Shown: piece after piece, positions 33,709 to 42,954 of the stretch
Layout: each line of letters opens with the position of its first letter
How positions within the stretch are numbered: position 1 is the first letter of the stretch
Origin: an uncultured bacterium
GTDB taxonomy: Bacteria > Cyanobacteriota > Vampirovibrionia > Gastranaerophilales > Gastranaerophilaceae
Reading direction: 5' to 3'
Length of the DNA: 64,000 nucleotides
Assembly (NCBI GenBank): GCA_902775025.1
Contig: CACYKP010000023.1
Coordinates: 1-64,000, forward strand
Made by a program: the position numbers and the translations under genes
The notes under the pieces: generated by a model
Told to the model about the DNA's origin: nothing
Databases searched by the model: none
The model's input: the letters and a program-made list of their open reading frames with translations, nothing else

Positions 33709-34821
33709 ATGCGTATTCAGTCTGTATCTATTTATAAACCACATAATACACTAAATAGGAGTTATCCAACTGTGTCCAAACCGTCGAAGCCGCATAAACC
33801 TCGAATAACGGAAGAAAATTACCTCTACTATTATTACGATATCCCATTTCAAGGCTCAACCTCAGCAGGGAAACCTTTGAGAAGATTGAAAGATATTACT
33901 TGTCCGTATCGTGGTATAAAAATAATCCCCGGAACTGCACTTAGGGGGTTTGAAAAAAACTTGGGTAAATGCAAATCCTCCGAAGAAATAGTTAAACTTT
34001 TAGGTCAATATTATGACAGTTTGCTTCCTACAGAAAAATCAATGTTTGCAATATTTAAAGATTTTTCTATGCTAAATCCTGAAGATAATATTAAAAACTG
34101 CCTTCAGATGCTTTACAATAACTGCTTAATGAAACTTAAGCTGGAAGAATTTTACGTTCTTGATGAAGTAGATTTGATGTCCAGAAAGCTTTCACCAAGT
34201 ACAGCACTAAAACTTAGACACAAAACCACAAAATGCAGACAACTGATATTAGATAATAAACAACAAGACACATTCAAGCGTAAAACTTTTTTGAATTCTT
34301 TGGAAGAAATTATCCCAAATGAAAACGAAAGAGAAATTTTTTCTGATATCAAAAACAAAGCACTTTTTCTTCCGACCTCAGGAAGCAGCAAGAATGCTTT
34401 TGTCGTAAAATATTCACGCCGTGAGCAAGAAGAAGCTGCAAGGCGTTTGTTCATCGGTTCTACAGGTTCTATTGAACACGTTACGCCTGAATCTTTAGGC
34501 GGAATTAATACAATTGGAAATTTTCTTTTAACTTCCGCAGACGGGAACAGATACAGAGAAAATATGCCTTTAACTGAATATATAAAAAGGCATCCTAATA
34601 TTCCGAAATATATGCAGCAATATATTGATGACGTTATTAGAAATATTCACGAAGGCGGACTTCAAGGCAATGAAACCTACCCTTATAAAATTAAGAAAAA
34701 ACTTATGGACGAATCAAACGGCAGAATAATGATTAGTTTGGGAAAATATAAGTACTCTGAAGAAGAAGCAGCGGAAGCAGTTAAAGAGTATGAATGTCGT
34801 TGGGATAAATACAAGTGTTAA
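33709..34821 (+). CDS. HNH-nuclease-like protein without the usual zinc cysteines
   Basis: This 370-residue protein has a C-terminal GSIEHVTPESLGGINTIGNFLLTSADGNRYR segment that matches an HNH active-site pattern: E-H-x-x-P-x-S-x-G-G, then N and N-R. An upstream DITCPYRGIKIIPG resembles the first treble-clef CxYC half but has Arg instead of the second Cys. The middle is helical. No restriction methylase or phage gene is nearby. TATAAT at 33689-33694 lies 15 nt before the ATG. Nuclease activity is inferred from the motif alone. Confidence 0.6.
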   Translation: MRIQSVSIYKPHNTLNRSYPTVSKPSKPHKPRITEENYLYYYYDIPFQGSTSAGKPLRRLKDITCPYRGIKIIPGTALRGFEKNLGKCKSSEEIVKLLGQYYDSLLPTEKSMFAIFKDFSMLNPEDNIKNCLQMLYNNCLMKLKLEEFYVLDEVDLMSRKLSPSTALKLRHKTTKCRQLILDNKQQDTFKRKTFLNSLEEIIPNENEREIFSDIKNKALFLPTSGSSKNAFVVKYSRREQEEAARRLFIGSTGSIEHVTPESLGGINTIGNFLLTSADGNRYRENMPLTEYIKRHPNIPKYMQQYIDDVIRNIHEGGLQGNETYPYKIKKKLMDESNGRIMISLGKYKYSEEEAAEAVKEYECRWDKYKC

Positions 34822-34871
34822 ACGAGTAATCGCTTTTCTCTAAAAATTCTTGTTTATTGTATAATCTAACC

Positions 34872-36686
34872 ATGACTAGCACGGATTATATGAATAACAA
34901 ATTTGATATTATCGTTGTAGGCGCAGGGCACGCAGGATGTGAAGCTGCTCTTGCTGCGGCACATTTAGGTTGTAATGTTCTTCTTTGCACACTTAATGTT
35001 GATAATATTGCACTTCAACCTTGTAATCCTGCTATCGGAGGCCCTGCAAAATCTACTCTTGTCAGAGAGATTGATGCCTTAGGCGGTGTTATGGGAGAAG
35101 TTGCAGATGCAACTTATCTTCAGATGAAGACGCTTAATTCTTCGAAAGGCCCTGCGGTTAGAGCTTTGAGGGCTCAGTCAGATAAAAAAGAATACACTCG
35201 TTATATGCGAAATATTCTTGAAAACACTGATAACATCTGGATAAAACAAGCTTGTATTACGGATATAAAGGTTAAAGACGGAGAAATCTCAGGTGCTGTT
35301 GATGAATACGGTATAGAGTATTCTTGCAGAGCAATAATCCTAACAACAGGAACATCGCTTGAAGGCAGGCTTTGGATAGGATTAAACAGTTATGATGGTG
35401 GAAGACTCGGAGAACGAGCTGCAATAGGACTTTCAGAGTCGCTTAGAAAACACGGAATTAAGACTAAAAAACTTAAAACAGGCACTCCTGCAAGAGTTGA
35501 TAAAAGGACTATAGATTATTCAAAGATGACGGTTCAACCGGGGGATGAAAAACTAAGTTTTTATTCATTTAAACCCAATCGCCCGATAAGACAGCAATAC
35601 CCTTGTTATCTTACAAGAACAAACGAAGAAACTCACTCAATAATCAGAGCGAACTTAGATAAATCTCCAATGTATCAAGGTCTGATACAAGGTGTCGGAC
35701 CTCGTTATTGTCCGTCAATAGAAGATAAGATTGTACGTTTTGCATCAAATCCTTCACATCATATTTTTATTGAACCTGAAGGGTTAAATACTTATGAAGT
35801 ATATATTCAAGGCTTCTCAACAAGCTTGCCTGCTTGCGTTCAGGTTGAGATGATACGCTCACTTCCGGGATTAGAGAAAGCCCACATTATTAAACCTGCT
35901 TACGCAGTTGAGTACGACTATGTTCCTGCGGTTCAAACATTACATTCACTAATGTCTAAAGATATTAAAGGTTTGTTTTTTGCAGGTCAAATAAACGGTA
36001 CAAGCGGATATGAGGAAGCTGCTGCACAAGGACTTGTTGCAGGAATTAATTCTGTTAATTACTTAAACAATTCAGAGCCTTTAGAACTTTCTAGAGCATC
36101 ATCTTACACGGGTACACTTATTGATGATTTGGTAACTAAAGATATTCAAGAACCTTATAGAATGCTAACTTCACGCTCTGAATACAGACTGGTTGACGAT
36201 GCTCAATATCAAAGATTTTTGGATAAACAAGAAAATATTAAAAAAGAAATCCAAAGACTTCAAGAAGCAAAACTTCCTGCAACAGAAGGGGTAAATAATA
36301 TTTTGGCAAAATATGGCGAGCATATTGAAAACGGTATAAGGCTTGCAGAATTATTAAAACGCCCAAATATCAATTATGACGTATTTAGAGAGTTGGATGA
36401 TGATACTCGAAACATAAACTTAACGAAAGATGTAACAGATGAAGTTGAAGTTCTTGTAAAATATGACGGATATATAAAACGCCAGCTTCAACAGGTAGAA
36501 ACGGCAGAGAAGTTGGAAAAATACAGAATCCCTGCTAATATTGATTATTCAAAAATTACGCATATATCAACCGAAACAAAAGAACTTTTGGAAAAAATCC
36601 GTCCGACAAATTTGGCTCAAGCATCACGCATAGGTGGCGTTAAACCTGCTGATATCTCAGTTTTAATGGTAATGCTTGGAAAATAA
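34872..36686 (+). CDS. mnmG: tRNA 5-carboxymethylaminomethyluridine synthesis enzyme MnmG (GidA)
   Basis: MnmG with MnmE installs the cmnm5U modification at tRNA position 34. It binds FAD and NADH. The 604 residues start with FDIIVVGAGHAGCEAALAAAHLG, the FAD-binding Rossmann motif. GPRYCPSIEDKIVRF, GINGTSGYEEAAAQG-type, and AQASRIGGVKPADISVL segments match the family. The start at 34872 is preferred over the earlier frame at 34857 because TATAAT (34860-34865) ends 7 nt before it, so the upstream start would precede transcription. Confidence 0.95.
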   Translation: MTSTDYMNNKFDIIVVGAGHAGCEAALAAAHLGCNVLLCTLNVDNIALQPCNPAIGGPAKSTLVREIDALGGVMGEVADATYLQMKTLNSSKGPAVRALRAQSDKKEYTRYMRNILENTDNIWIKQACITDIKVKDGEISGAVDEYGIEYSCRAIILTTGTSLEGRLWIGLNSYDGGRLGERAAIGLSESLRKHGIKTKKLKTGTPARVDKRTIDYSKMTVQPGDEKLSFYSFKPNRPIRQQYPCYLTRTNEETHSIIRANLDKSPMYQGLIQGVGPRYCPSIEDKIVRFASNPSHHIFIEPEGLNTYEVYIQGFSTSLPACVQVEMIRSLPGLEKAHIIKPAYAVEYDYVPAVQTLHSLMSKDIKGLFFAGQINGTSGYEEAAAQGLVAGINSVNYLNNSEPLELSRASSYTGTLIDDLVTKDIQEPYRMLTSRSEYRLVDDAQYQRFLDKQENIKKEIQRLQEAKLPATEGVNNILAKYGEHIENGIRLAELLKRPNINYDVFRELDDDTRNINLTKDVTDEVEVLVKYDGYIKRQLQQVETAEKLEKYRIPANIDYSKITHISTETKELLEKIRPTNLAQASRIGGVKPADISVLMVMLGK

Positions 36687-36698
36687 AAAGATAAGTAA

Positions 36699-36727
36699 TT
36701 GACAATTTATCCTAAAAACAATATTCT
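36699..36727 (+). promoter_or_regulatory. Possible promoter for the small membrane protein
   Basis: TTGACA (36699-36704), a 17-base spacer and TATTCT (36722-36727). It is far from the gene at 36956 and precedes a MITE-like element. Confidence 0.35.
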
Positions 36728-36755
36728 GTAAATATAAAAATAAAAAGCAAGAAGA

Positions 36756-36902
36756 TGACTAAAAAGTCAAAATATTATGAGATGCTTCGCTTACGCTCAG
36801 CATGACAAGCCAGTCTAAAAGCATGTAAACACGTCATTCTGAGCCAATTATCAATTTAGAGGCGAAGAATCTCAAACAAAGGAAATTTTGATTTTTTAGT
36901 CA
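36756..36902. mobile_element. MITE-like element with 18-bp terminal inverted repeats
   Basis: Ends TGACTAAAAAGTCAAAAT (36756-36773) and ATTTTGATTTTTTAGTCA (36885-36902) are inverted repeats with one mismatch. The interior holds TGAGATGCTTCGC and GCGAAGAATCTCA, the palindromic GTCATTCTGAG family. No gene is inside. Confidence 0.72.
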
Positions 36903-36955
36903 CCCTCAAATATTAAATTTGTATATAATTACATATAAAAATATAGGAGAAAAGT

Positions 36956-37303
36956 ATGAGAAGATTTAATCCGGAGTTTAAGGATGATAAAGACAGATTA
37001 ATTACTTTAGCAATGCTTATAGCATCAATGTTTTTTATTTTTGTTCCGTCTTTGGTTGTAATTTTTATTCCGAAAAATTATATAAGTGAAACGACTTACG
37101 AAGTTGCAAAAACATTGTTTAATTTTGAACTTTTGCTGTTTTTAATATCTTTGTTGTTTGTAATACCGATTATAGGGTGGATTGTAGGATTTATTGTTGC
37201 ACCGATTTTGATGATTTGGAATGTGATTGTTATAATTATTAACCTTTGTGCATTTGCAAGTAATAAAGAACTTAAAATCCCTGAATATTACAAAGTTGTA
37301 TAG
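36956..37303 (+). CDS. DUF4870/Tic20-like small membrane protein
   Basis: This 115-residue inner-membrane protein has about three hydrophobic segments: residues 13-38, 55-76 and 78-100. The pattern of a first helix, then TLFNFELLLFLISLLF, then a Gly/Pro break and IIINLCAFASNKELKIPEYYKVV resembles DUF4870 (Tic20-like) proteins. GGAGAAAAGT precedes the ATG. No operon partners are apparent; the gene is flanked by repeats on both sides. Function is unknown. Confidence 0.68.
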   Translation: MRRFNPEFKDDKDRLITLAMLIASMFFIFVPSLVVIFIPKNYISETTYEVAKTLFNFELLLFLISLLFVIPIIGWIVGFIVAPILMIWNVIVIIINLCAFASNKELKIPEYYKVV

Positions 37304-37398
37304 ACAAAAATCACCTCTCAAGATGGAGAGGTCGAAGCCGTAGGAACGATAGTGACGTACGGATTCGGGTGAGGTTTAACATTTGTAATAACAGTTTT
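37304..37398. repeat. Hairpin repeat (CACCTCTC/GAGAGGTC type)
   Basis: CACCTCTCAAGATGGAGAGGT forms a short stem and is followed by a remnant of the GAGAGG family. No gene is present. Confidence 0.45.
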
Positions 37399-37416
37399 TG
37401 TCAGGTAAAACCTGAC
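37399..37416. repeat. TGTCAGGT palindrome, copy C
   Basis: GTCAGGT-AAA-ACCTGAC followed by CTAC, matching copy D at 53489. Confidence 0.75.
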
Positions 37417-37460
37417 CTACATAACTGACCTACATAACTATAAGTTTATTTAATTATGTG

Positions 37461-37620
37461 GGTAAATATAATATACGTTTTGTGAATGGGTGCGTGAAAC
37501 CGTCATTTAGGGGTAAATGTAATTCTTGTTTTTCGTAAATAGTTACGCTCAACCGTCATTCAGGGGTAAATGTAATTCTCGTTTTTCGTAAAAGACCATG
37601 CTCAACCGTCATTCAGAGGG
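37461..37620. repeat. Three tandem units of the GGTAAAT...CGTCATTCAGG repeat
   Basis: Units start at 37461, 37512 and 37565, about 51-53 bp each, with TTTTTCGTAAA and CTCAACCGTCATT in units 2 and 3. Another copy lies at 28131. Confidence 0.82.
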
Positions 37621-37867
37621 GAAAATATTCATTTTACCCCCGATGAATCGCCATAACTGATTTATTTATAAAAGTTTTAGAGATTCTTCGGACTCCGTGA
37701 AAGGTAAATGTACAAACTAACAAATCTTTTCCTCTGAATGACGGTTTAATGTAGACACTTGCTACTTAAAGTATTATATATTCAATAATCTATCAAATTT
37801 GTTATTCTTTCGTCATTCATGAATGATGTATAAATGCAAGTTTTTACACTTATAATATTTACATGTT
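37621..37867. other. Intergenic region with fragments of dispersed repeats
   Basis: Contains TCCTCTGAATGACGG and AGATTCTTCGG fragments of the palindromic family, and no gene. Confidence 0.5.
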
Positions 37868-38539
37868 TTATTTAAAAAATTCTTCTAATAATTTTATATC
37901 AGTTTGATTTTTTTCTACTGTTGCGATTACTTTTATTCCCGTTAAGTATTCGACTTGTTTAAGGTTATCTTGGTGCATAAAACTATCTGGATTAAAGTTG
38001 TTGAGAATAATTCCTTCAATATTGATGTTATTTTGTCTTGCGTATTCAACAGTCAAAAGAATGGAATTTATTGTTCCAAGACCACCATCAGCTACAATAA
38101 TTATATTTAATCCTAAATCTTTAATTAAGTCTTTTAGTAAGTATTTTTCACCGTTTTGAACTCTTAGAGGGCAAGTAATACCTCCTGCACCTTCAACAAG
38201 CAGATAGTCATATTGGTTTTGTTTTTCTTCAAATGCTTTTTTAATTCTTTCCGTATTAATTGTTTCTCCTGCTCTTTGTGACGCAAGATGCGGAGAAACA
38301 GCCTCTTTCCACCAATAAGCAACGCAATCGTCAGCCGTTGTCGGGATTTTAGCGGTAGAAACAACATAGTTGCAGTCACTTTCTACAAGCTTTCCCCCTT
38401 TTTCCACAACACCCGACAACACAGGTTTAAAATATCCTGCGTTAAATCCTTCTTCTCTCATTTTTTTTAGAATAAGAGCAGAAATATAAGTTTTTCCTAT
38501 ATCCGTTCCGGTTGCTGTTATAAAAATATTCTTTGACAT
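37868..38539 (-). CDS. bioD: Dethiobiotin synthetase
   Basis: BioD closes the ureido ring of dethiobiotin from diaminopelargonate, CO2 and ATP in biotin synthesis. FITATGTDIGKTYISALIL is its P-loop. YFKPVLSG, SPHLASQRAGETI and LVEGAGGITCPL follow as in the family. The 223 residues are normal. A TATGAT box ends 7 nt before the ATG and no ribosome site is present, suggesting a leaderless transcript. Other biotin genes are not linked here. Confidence 0.94.
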   Translation of the reverse strand: MSKNIFITATGTDIGKTYISALILKKMREEGFNAGYFKPVLSGVVEKGGKLVESDCNYVVSTAKIPTTADDCVAYWWKEAVSPHLASQRAGETINTERIKKAFEEKQNQYDYLLVEGAGGITCPLRVQNGEKYLLKDLIKDLGLNIIIVADGGLGTINSILLTVEYARQNNINIEGIILNNFNPDSFMHQDNLKQVEYLTGIKVIATVEKNQTDIKLLEEFFK

Positions 38540-38583
38540 AACTTAATCATACATCAAACACTTTTTTTAATTTAGTTATTATG

Positions 38584-38647
38584 AAAAAGGACAGGACAAT
38601 CTATAAGCTTCCTAAACTTGATTGCGTAAAGTCCCTGTCCTTTTTTT
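38584..38647 (-). terminator. Terminator of the diiron-like gene
   Basis: AAAAAGGACAGG pairs with CCTGTCCTTTTT across a loop that has its own CAATC/GATTG stem. T-runs are present on both sides. Confidence 0.8.
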
Positions 38648-38698
38648 ATTTTATTTTACAAAAATTGTTAAATAAGATCGTGTTATAATCCGACTAAT

Positions 38699-39169
38699 CT
38701 ATATTAACATTTCTTTTTCTTCTTTGCTTGATTCATGCTCTTCTATCATTTCATCAAGTTCATCAGGTAAGATCGTATTATTAGCAACGGCTTTTTCTTG
38801 TAATCCTTTCTTCAAAATTTCACTTTGTTTTGCTTTCAAGCTTTCTTTTGCTTCTACAACATCTCTGTCGCAGCGGATTGAACCAATTTTTACCGCATAT
38901 TCACTTGGTGCTGACATTTCTGAGAGTCTTTCCTGAATAGGATAACTTGCCCAATCGTCAGGAATTTCTTCAATTGTTTTATAAAATTCACCTTCAGGTG
39001 CAAGTCGTTTATTTACTTCTTTTTCCAGAACTTTTTGAACATACTCTTTTTGGCTTACAAACCTGCAAGGAAGAATAATCTCTGAACCGATAACCTCCTC
39101 AGGATCACGTTTTTCGTATTTTTTGAACAGTTCTGATGCGATTTGAAGATGACCTCGTCCTCCATACAA
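38699..39169 (-). CDS. Ferritin-like/diiron protein, C-terminal part (split by a frameshift)
   Basis: This is the C-terminal part of the protein begun at 39969. It contains HLQIASELFKKYEKRDPEEVIG and an acidic C-terminal tail. Inserting one base in the GAGGTCATCTT segment near 39145 would join EDEV directly to HLQIASELF, giving a single frame of about 423 residues. The apparent TTG start at 39169 lies inside the upstream reading frame and is not believed. A real mutation and an assembly error are equally possible. Confidence 0.65.
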   Translation of the reverse strand: MYGGRGHLQIASELFKKYEKRDPEEVIGSEIILPCRFVSQKEYVQKVLEKEVNKRLAPEGEFYKTIEEIPDDWASYPIQERLSEMSAPSEYAVKIGSIRCDRDVVEAKESLKAKQSEILKKGLQEKAVANNTILPDELDEMIEEHESSKEEKEMLI

Positions 39170-39969
39170 GTATAATAGTTACAAACTTCTGTAAACTCGT
39201 GAACAAGGAATTTTTCCCATAAGCTTTCACTTGGGTCTATCAAAGATTCATACATTGTAACATGTTCTTCCTCAACATCTTTAATCTCAGCATAAGTTTC
39301 TCTAAGAGTGTGATCGCCGTACATAAACCCGTGTTCTGCATAAAAATTGTGTGTTTGTTGTTCACCTGATAAAACGGTTAAAATATTGACCTTTGTTTGA
39401 GGTGATGCGGTTGCTTTGTCATAGTGTTTGCGTTTTCTTAGTCCGTTGCAATTGTGATGGTGCTGAGTAGGACGTCCTGTTATTACATCAGTCTGACCTT
39501 GTACTATATCATTAGGCTTTGTTCCTTCTCTTGCATAGGCAAATTGTGCGTATCTGTACAAATGGTCAAAGTCTTCTAAAAGACCAAAATCAAAAACCTC
39601 TTTAACATATTTGTCAGGCTCATTCTGCGCAAGCCAAGCAGTTAAATCAACAGCAACCTGTTCATAAGCTAAGGTCGTATCTAATACGCTCTGGTCCTCA
39701 GGCCCCATCCAGTTGCAAGTCATTTGCTGGGTATTTTCTATTCTGCCGATTTGAGAAAGTTTGATTTTGTCCTCGTTATCATCTAAATATCTTGCAAGCT
39801 GATGCTTGAAGCCCCAAGCCTCAACCTCAATCCCGTTCATTAAAATCTGACGGGTTCTTGTATAACAATCCACCTCTGTTTTGTTGTAAGGTTTTCCTAC
39901 AATTTGGTGCCAGTTTCTGAGTTGTTTTTCTAAGGGTATTCCTTTTTCTTTTAAGGGATTAAATGTCAT
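39055..39969 (-). CDS. Ferritin-like/diiron protein, N-terminal part (split by a frameshift)
   Basis: The visible helices carry acidic/His motifs expected for a diiron site: EQQTHNFYAEHG, DVEEEHVTMYESL and LVHEFTEVCNYYTCMEDE. An earlier LEDFDHLYRYAQFAYARE also fits. The protein is longer than rubrerythrin and lacks a rubredoxin domain. The exact family is not recognised. The start at 39969 has AAAGGAT upstream and begins MTFNPLKEKGIPLEKQ. The correct frame is lost near 39145, after which the reading ends with unrelated residues. A second iron-related protein, ferritin, is encoded at 10714. Confidence 0.6.
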   Translation of the reverse strand: MTFNPLKEKGIPLEKQLRNWHQIVGKPYNKTEVDCYTRTRQILMNGIEVEAWGFKHQLARYLDDNEDKIKLSQIGRIENTQQMTCNWMGPEDQSVLDTTLAYEQVAVDLTAWLAQNEPDKYVKEVFDFGLLEDFDHLYRYAQFAYAREGTKPNDIVQGQTDVITGRPTQHHHNCNGLRKRKHYDKATASPQTKVNILTVLSGEQQTHNFYAEHGFMYGDHTLRETYAEIKDVEEEHVTMYESLIDPSESLWEKFLVHEFTEVCNYYTCMEDEVIFKSHQNCSKNTKNVILRRLSVQRLFFLAGL

Positions 39970-40051
39970 AATATTATATCCTTTCTGCAAGTTCTCCTTG
40001 CAAAAAGATGATACAAAGAAAGATAAAATTTTTAATCGGTAAGATGTATAT

Positions 40052-40264
40052 TTATATTTCTTTTAATTCTATTTTATAATTAAAAATCTTTGCAATTGTT
40101 TCAAACTCGTGAAATGTTAATATGCCACGAGATAATTTCGCATTAATACTACCTCGAGTGTATTTTTTGCCAATAGCATCTGTCATAGCTTTTGCTAATT
40201 TATCATAATTCGATTGATTTAAAGATAACCAATAGTTTATTATATAATACGTTATAGTATTAAA
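40052..40264 (-). pseudogene. Small HTH-like protein remnant without a start codon
   Basis: The minus-strand frame, open for about 71 codons to the stop at 40052, reads NYDKLAKAMTDAIGKKYTRG followed by SINAKLSRGILTFHEFETIA. This is a helix-turn-helix of the DUF6471-like type. No ATG, GTG or TTG lies upstream before the stop at 40265. The only ATG is at AKAM inside the first helix. It is probably a decayed gene, or uses a non-standard start. Confidence 0.55.
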
Positions 40265-40305
40265 TTAATCTAATAAGTATTAATTTGTATATATGAGAAT
40301 AAATT

Positions 40306-40455
40306 ATGATTAAAAAGAAATTGGGACATAATATTGATACATATTTTGACGATATGCAAGAAAGTTTGGAATATATGCAAACGACAATAAATGATTTGTT
40401 TTCTAGTTTAAATAAAATCAGATACATGATGTGGCTCAAAAAAGAAGTTCTATAA
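40306..40455 (+). CDS. Small 49-residue protein, unknown
   Basis: The frame starts MIKKKLGHNIDTYFDDMQES and ends MMWLKKEVL. It is helical, with a possible short coiled coil around MQESLEYMQTTINDLFSSL. It is divergent from the HTH remnant just upstream. There is no strong ribosome site before 40306. Size and amphipathic pattern make it plausible but not certain. Confidence 0.4.
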   Translation: MIKKKLGHNIDTYFDDMQESLEYMQTTINDLFSSLNKIRYMMWLKKEVL

Positions 40456-40582
40456 TTATTGTTAAGGATGTGCATGCTTGAAATACTTCCCTAAACAGAA
40501 CAATAGTTGCAGGCAAAATCTTAATGTAACAAAATACATAATATGATGAATATGCTATAATCTAATAAAAAGAGGACTATTT

Positions 40583-41476
40583 ATGAGTAATTATTATGAA
40601 CTTAAATTATCAATAAATCCTAATATGGAGGATATAGTTTCAGATATTTGTTTTACTAATTTAGCCTGTGAAGGAGTCGTTTTAGCGGAAGAAACATATA
40701 AAGACCTTGTCATGACTGCTACAACCGAGGGAACTTTAAGGGTTTTCCTGAGTGAAGTGAATGAAAATCCTGTAGAAATACTTAAGACCGAACGTGAACT
40801 TCTTAAATCAAGAGGGTTTAGTGATGAAGAATTAGGCAGCTGGGAAGTTTCTTTAGACGAAAAAGAAAATCAGGATTGGTCTAAAAAATGGAAAGAAAAA
40901 TGGACTGTAACCCACGTAACAGATAATATAGCAGTAGTGCCAAGCTGGTTAAACTATGAACCAAAAGAAAACGAGATTACAATAACTTTAGATCCCGGCT
41001 GTGCTTTTGGTACAGGGACTCACCAAACAACACAACTGTGTATGAAAGCTTTGGAAAAATACCTTAAAAAAGGAGATACTATGGCTGATATTGGTACAGG
41101 CTCAGGAATTCTTGCTATTCTGGCTAAAAAACTCGGCGCATCATTAGCTTATGGCTGCGATAATGACGATACGGTTATTGATGTTGCTATAGAAAATGCT
41201 AATAAAAATAATGAAATCGATTGCAAATTTGAATTAAAAACAGCCGATAAATTAACTGAAAAATATGATTTTGTTTGTGCAAATATTTTGCATAATGTTC
41301 TATTTGAAATCATGGGTGATTTAAAAAATATAATGAAAGATGATGGCATTTTATCATTAAGCGGAATTTTAAACGAAAAGAAAGAAGTTGTTTTAGATGC
41401 AATCAAAAGAGAAAACCTTAAAATTATTGATACCATTGAACAAGATCAATGGATTTCGTATGTTGTAACAAAATAA
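40583..41476 (+). CDS. prmA: Ribosomal protein L11 methyltransferase
   Basis: PrmA trimethylates ribosomal protein L11 at several amino groups using S-adenosylmethionine. The N-terminal third is the substrate-recognition domain. The C-terminal domain shows LDPGCAFGTGTHQTTQL, MADIGTGSGILAILAKKLGA and VCANILHNVL, the class I methyltransferase and PrmA NxL-type motifs. The 297 residues match the family. AGAGGAC precedes the ATG and TATAAT lies about 27 nt upstream. A terminator at 41504 separates it from convergent ftsZ. Confidence 0.94.
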   Translation: MSNYYELKLSINPNMEDIVSDICFTNLACEGVVLAEETYKDLVMTATTEGTLRVFLSEVNENPVEILKTERELLKSRGFSDEELGSWEVSLDEKENQDWSKKWKEKWTVTHVTDNIAVVPSWLNYEPKENEITITLDPGCAFGTGTHQTTQLCMKALEKYLKKGDTMADIGTGSGILAILAKKLGASLAYGCDNDDTVIDVAIENANKNNEIDCKFELKTADKLTEKYDFVCANILHNVLFEIMGDLKNIMKDDGILSLSGILNEKKEVVLDAIKRENLKIIDTIEQDQWISYVVTK

Positions 41477-41503
41477 TCATTAAAAACAAAAAACAATAAA
41501 AAA

Positions 41504-41530
41504 ACCGACTTATTAAAGTCGGTCTTTTTT
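41504..41530. terminator. Bidirectional terminator between prmA and ftsZ
   Basis: ACCGACTT/AAGTCGGT stem with T-runs on both strands. Confidence 0.88.
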
Positions 41531-41546
41531 AGTTATAATAGAACTT

Positions 41547-42788
41547 TTATTTTTTCAAAAAGTCAGGAATTTGAATTGATATATCGTTTCCAAATCCGCC
41601 CATTGTAGGTGCTTTTGCAGGCTGAGCATTATTGAATGCACCCCTAAAGAAATCTTCTGCGCTGATTGAACGGCTTTCGGCCTTTTCTAAAGTCGGCATT
41701 TGTGATTTAAGTTCAAATCCTGTAGCGATAACCGTAATCTGAATTTCACCTTGAATATTATCATCAACAACAGCACCCATGATAACTCTTGCATCGTCAA
41801 GAACCGCATTATTAATAATATTAGCAGCATCATAAACTTCGTGAAGAGTCATGTCAGGTCCGCCGGTAATGTTAACAATAACACCGCTTGCACCGTTAAT
41901 AGATGTTTCAAGCAGTTGAGAATTGATAGCTATATTAGCTGCTTCTGTAGCTCTGCCTTCACCTGAACCACGACCAATACCCATCAATGCTGAACCTGAT
42001 GCAGCCATTACAGACTTAACATCAGCAAAGTCAACGTTGATTAACCCAGGAATTGTAATGATATCAGAGATACCTTGAACACCTCTCATAAGAACTTCAT
42101 CAACAACGACAAATGATTCTGTAAGAGACACTCTTCTGTCTACAACATCAAGTAATTTATCATTTGGTATAACAATCAATGCATCAACTGATTCCCTGAG
42201 TTTTTCCAAACCTTGCAAAGCTTGGTTTTGTCTTCTCTTACCTTCAAAACCGAAAGGTTTTGTAACAACACCGATTGTCAATATACCTAAATCTTTGGCA
42301 ATTTTAGCAACGATAGGAGCTGCTCCTGTACCGGTTCCACCGCCCATACCTGCTGTAACGAATACCATATCAGCGCCTTCAATAGCTGCCGTAATTTCTT
42401 GTTGTGCTTCTTCTGCAGCCTTTTCACCAATTTGAGGTTCACCGCCTGCGCCAAGTCCGTTAGTTAACTTTGCACCTAATTGTATTCTGTTTTTGCAGGT
42501 TGAAGTGTTTAAAATTTGTAAGTCGGTATTCATTAACCAAAATTCGACACCTGTTAAACCATTCTTAATCATTCGGTTTACTGCGTTTCCGCCGCCGCCG
42601 CCGACACCTATAACTTTAATTTTAGCAGGACCTGCACTAACAGGTGCTGCAGTAATATTATCAGATGACTGAATGCTTGAAGGTTGGTATGATGATTCTT
42701 GTTGATATGAAGAACTATCATTTCCTGAACTCATCCCCGTTGCATTAACATCTTTTCTTCCAAAAATATCCGGTCCTAAATTGTCCAC
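41547..42788 (-). CDS. ftsZ: Cell-division tubulin homologue FtsZ
   Basis: FtsZ polymerises with GTP into the Z-ring. The GTPase core has [17 protein letters not shown], the tubulin signature [13 protein letters not shown] and later the T7-loop [15 protein letters not shown] short linker and a C-terminal peptide [14 protein letters not shown] match the D-I-P-x-F-L consensus that binds FtsA/ZipA-type partners. The start is GTG at 42788 with GAGGAATAAAC upstream. The N-terminal 50 residues before the fold are Ser/Asn/Gln-rich. The Min system, its position regulator, is at 46880. Confidence 0.96.
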   Translation of the reverse strand: MDNLGPDIFGRKDVNATGMSSGNDSSSYQQESSYQPSSIQSSDNITAAPVSAGPAKIKVIGVGGGGGNAVNRMIKNGLTGVEFWLMNTDLQILNTSTCKNRIQLGAKLTNGLGAGGEPQIGEKAAEEAQQEITAAIEGADMVFVTAGMGGGTGTGAAPIVAKIAKDLGILTIGVVTKPFGFEGKRRQNQALQGLEKLRESVDALIVIPNDKLLDVVDRRVSLTESFVVVDEVLMRGVQGISDIITIPGLINVDFADVKSVMAASGSALMGIGRGSGEGRATEAANIAINSQLLETSINGASGVIVNITGGPDMTLHEVYDAANIINNAVLDDARVIMGAVVDDNIQGEIQITVIATGFELKSQMPTLEKAESRSISAEDFFRGAFNNAQPAKAPTMGGFGNDISIQIPDFLKK

Positions 42789-42954
42789 GTTTATTCCTCT
42801 TTTTTTCTTTTCTATACTATACCACTATAGTAACATACTATTTTAAAGTCAGGCAAATGTAAAGTTTTTATACTGGCAAATGTAATATAATTTAACATGT
42901 ATTACTATTCTGATAATCCCGGCATAACGTAATTATTTTAACTTTATAAAAAAA

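Noticed and set aside
37461-37620. CRISPR array
   Set aside because: The units are tandem with no unique spacers and are also found singly at 28131.
40260-40475. Minus-strand frame of 71 residues opposite the 49-residue ORF
   Set aside because: Hydrophobic low-complexity reading of AT-rich DNA with no start signal, overlapping a better candidate.
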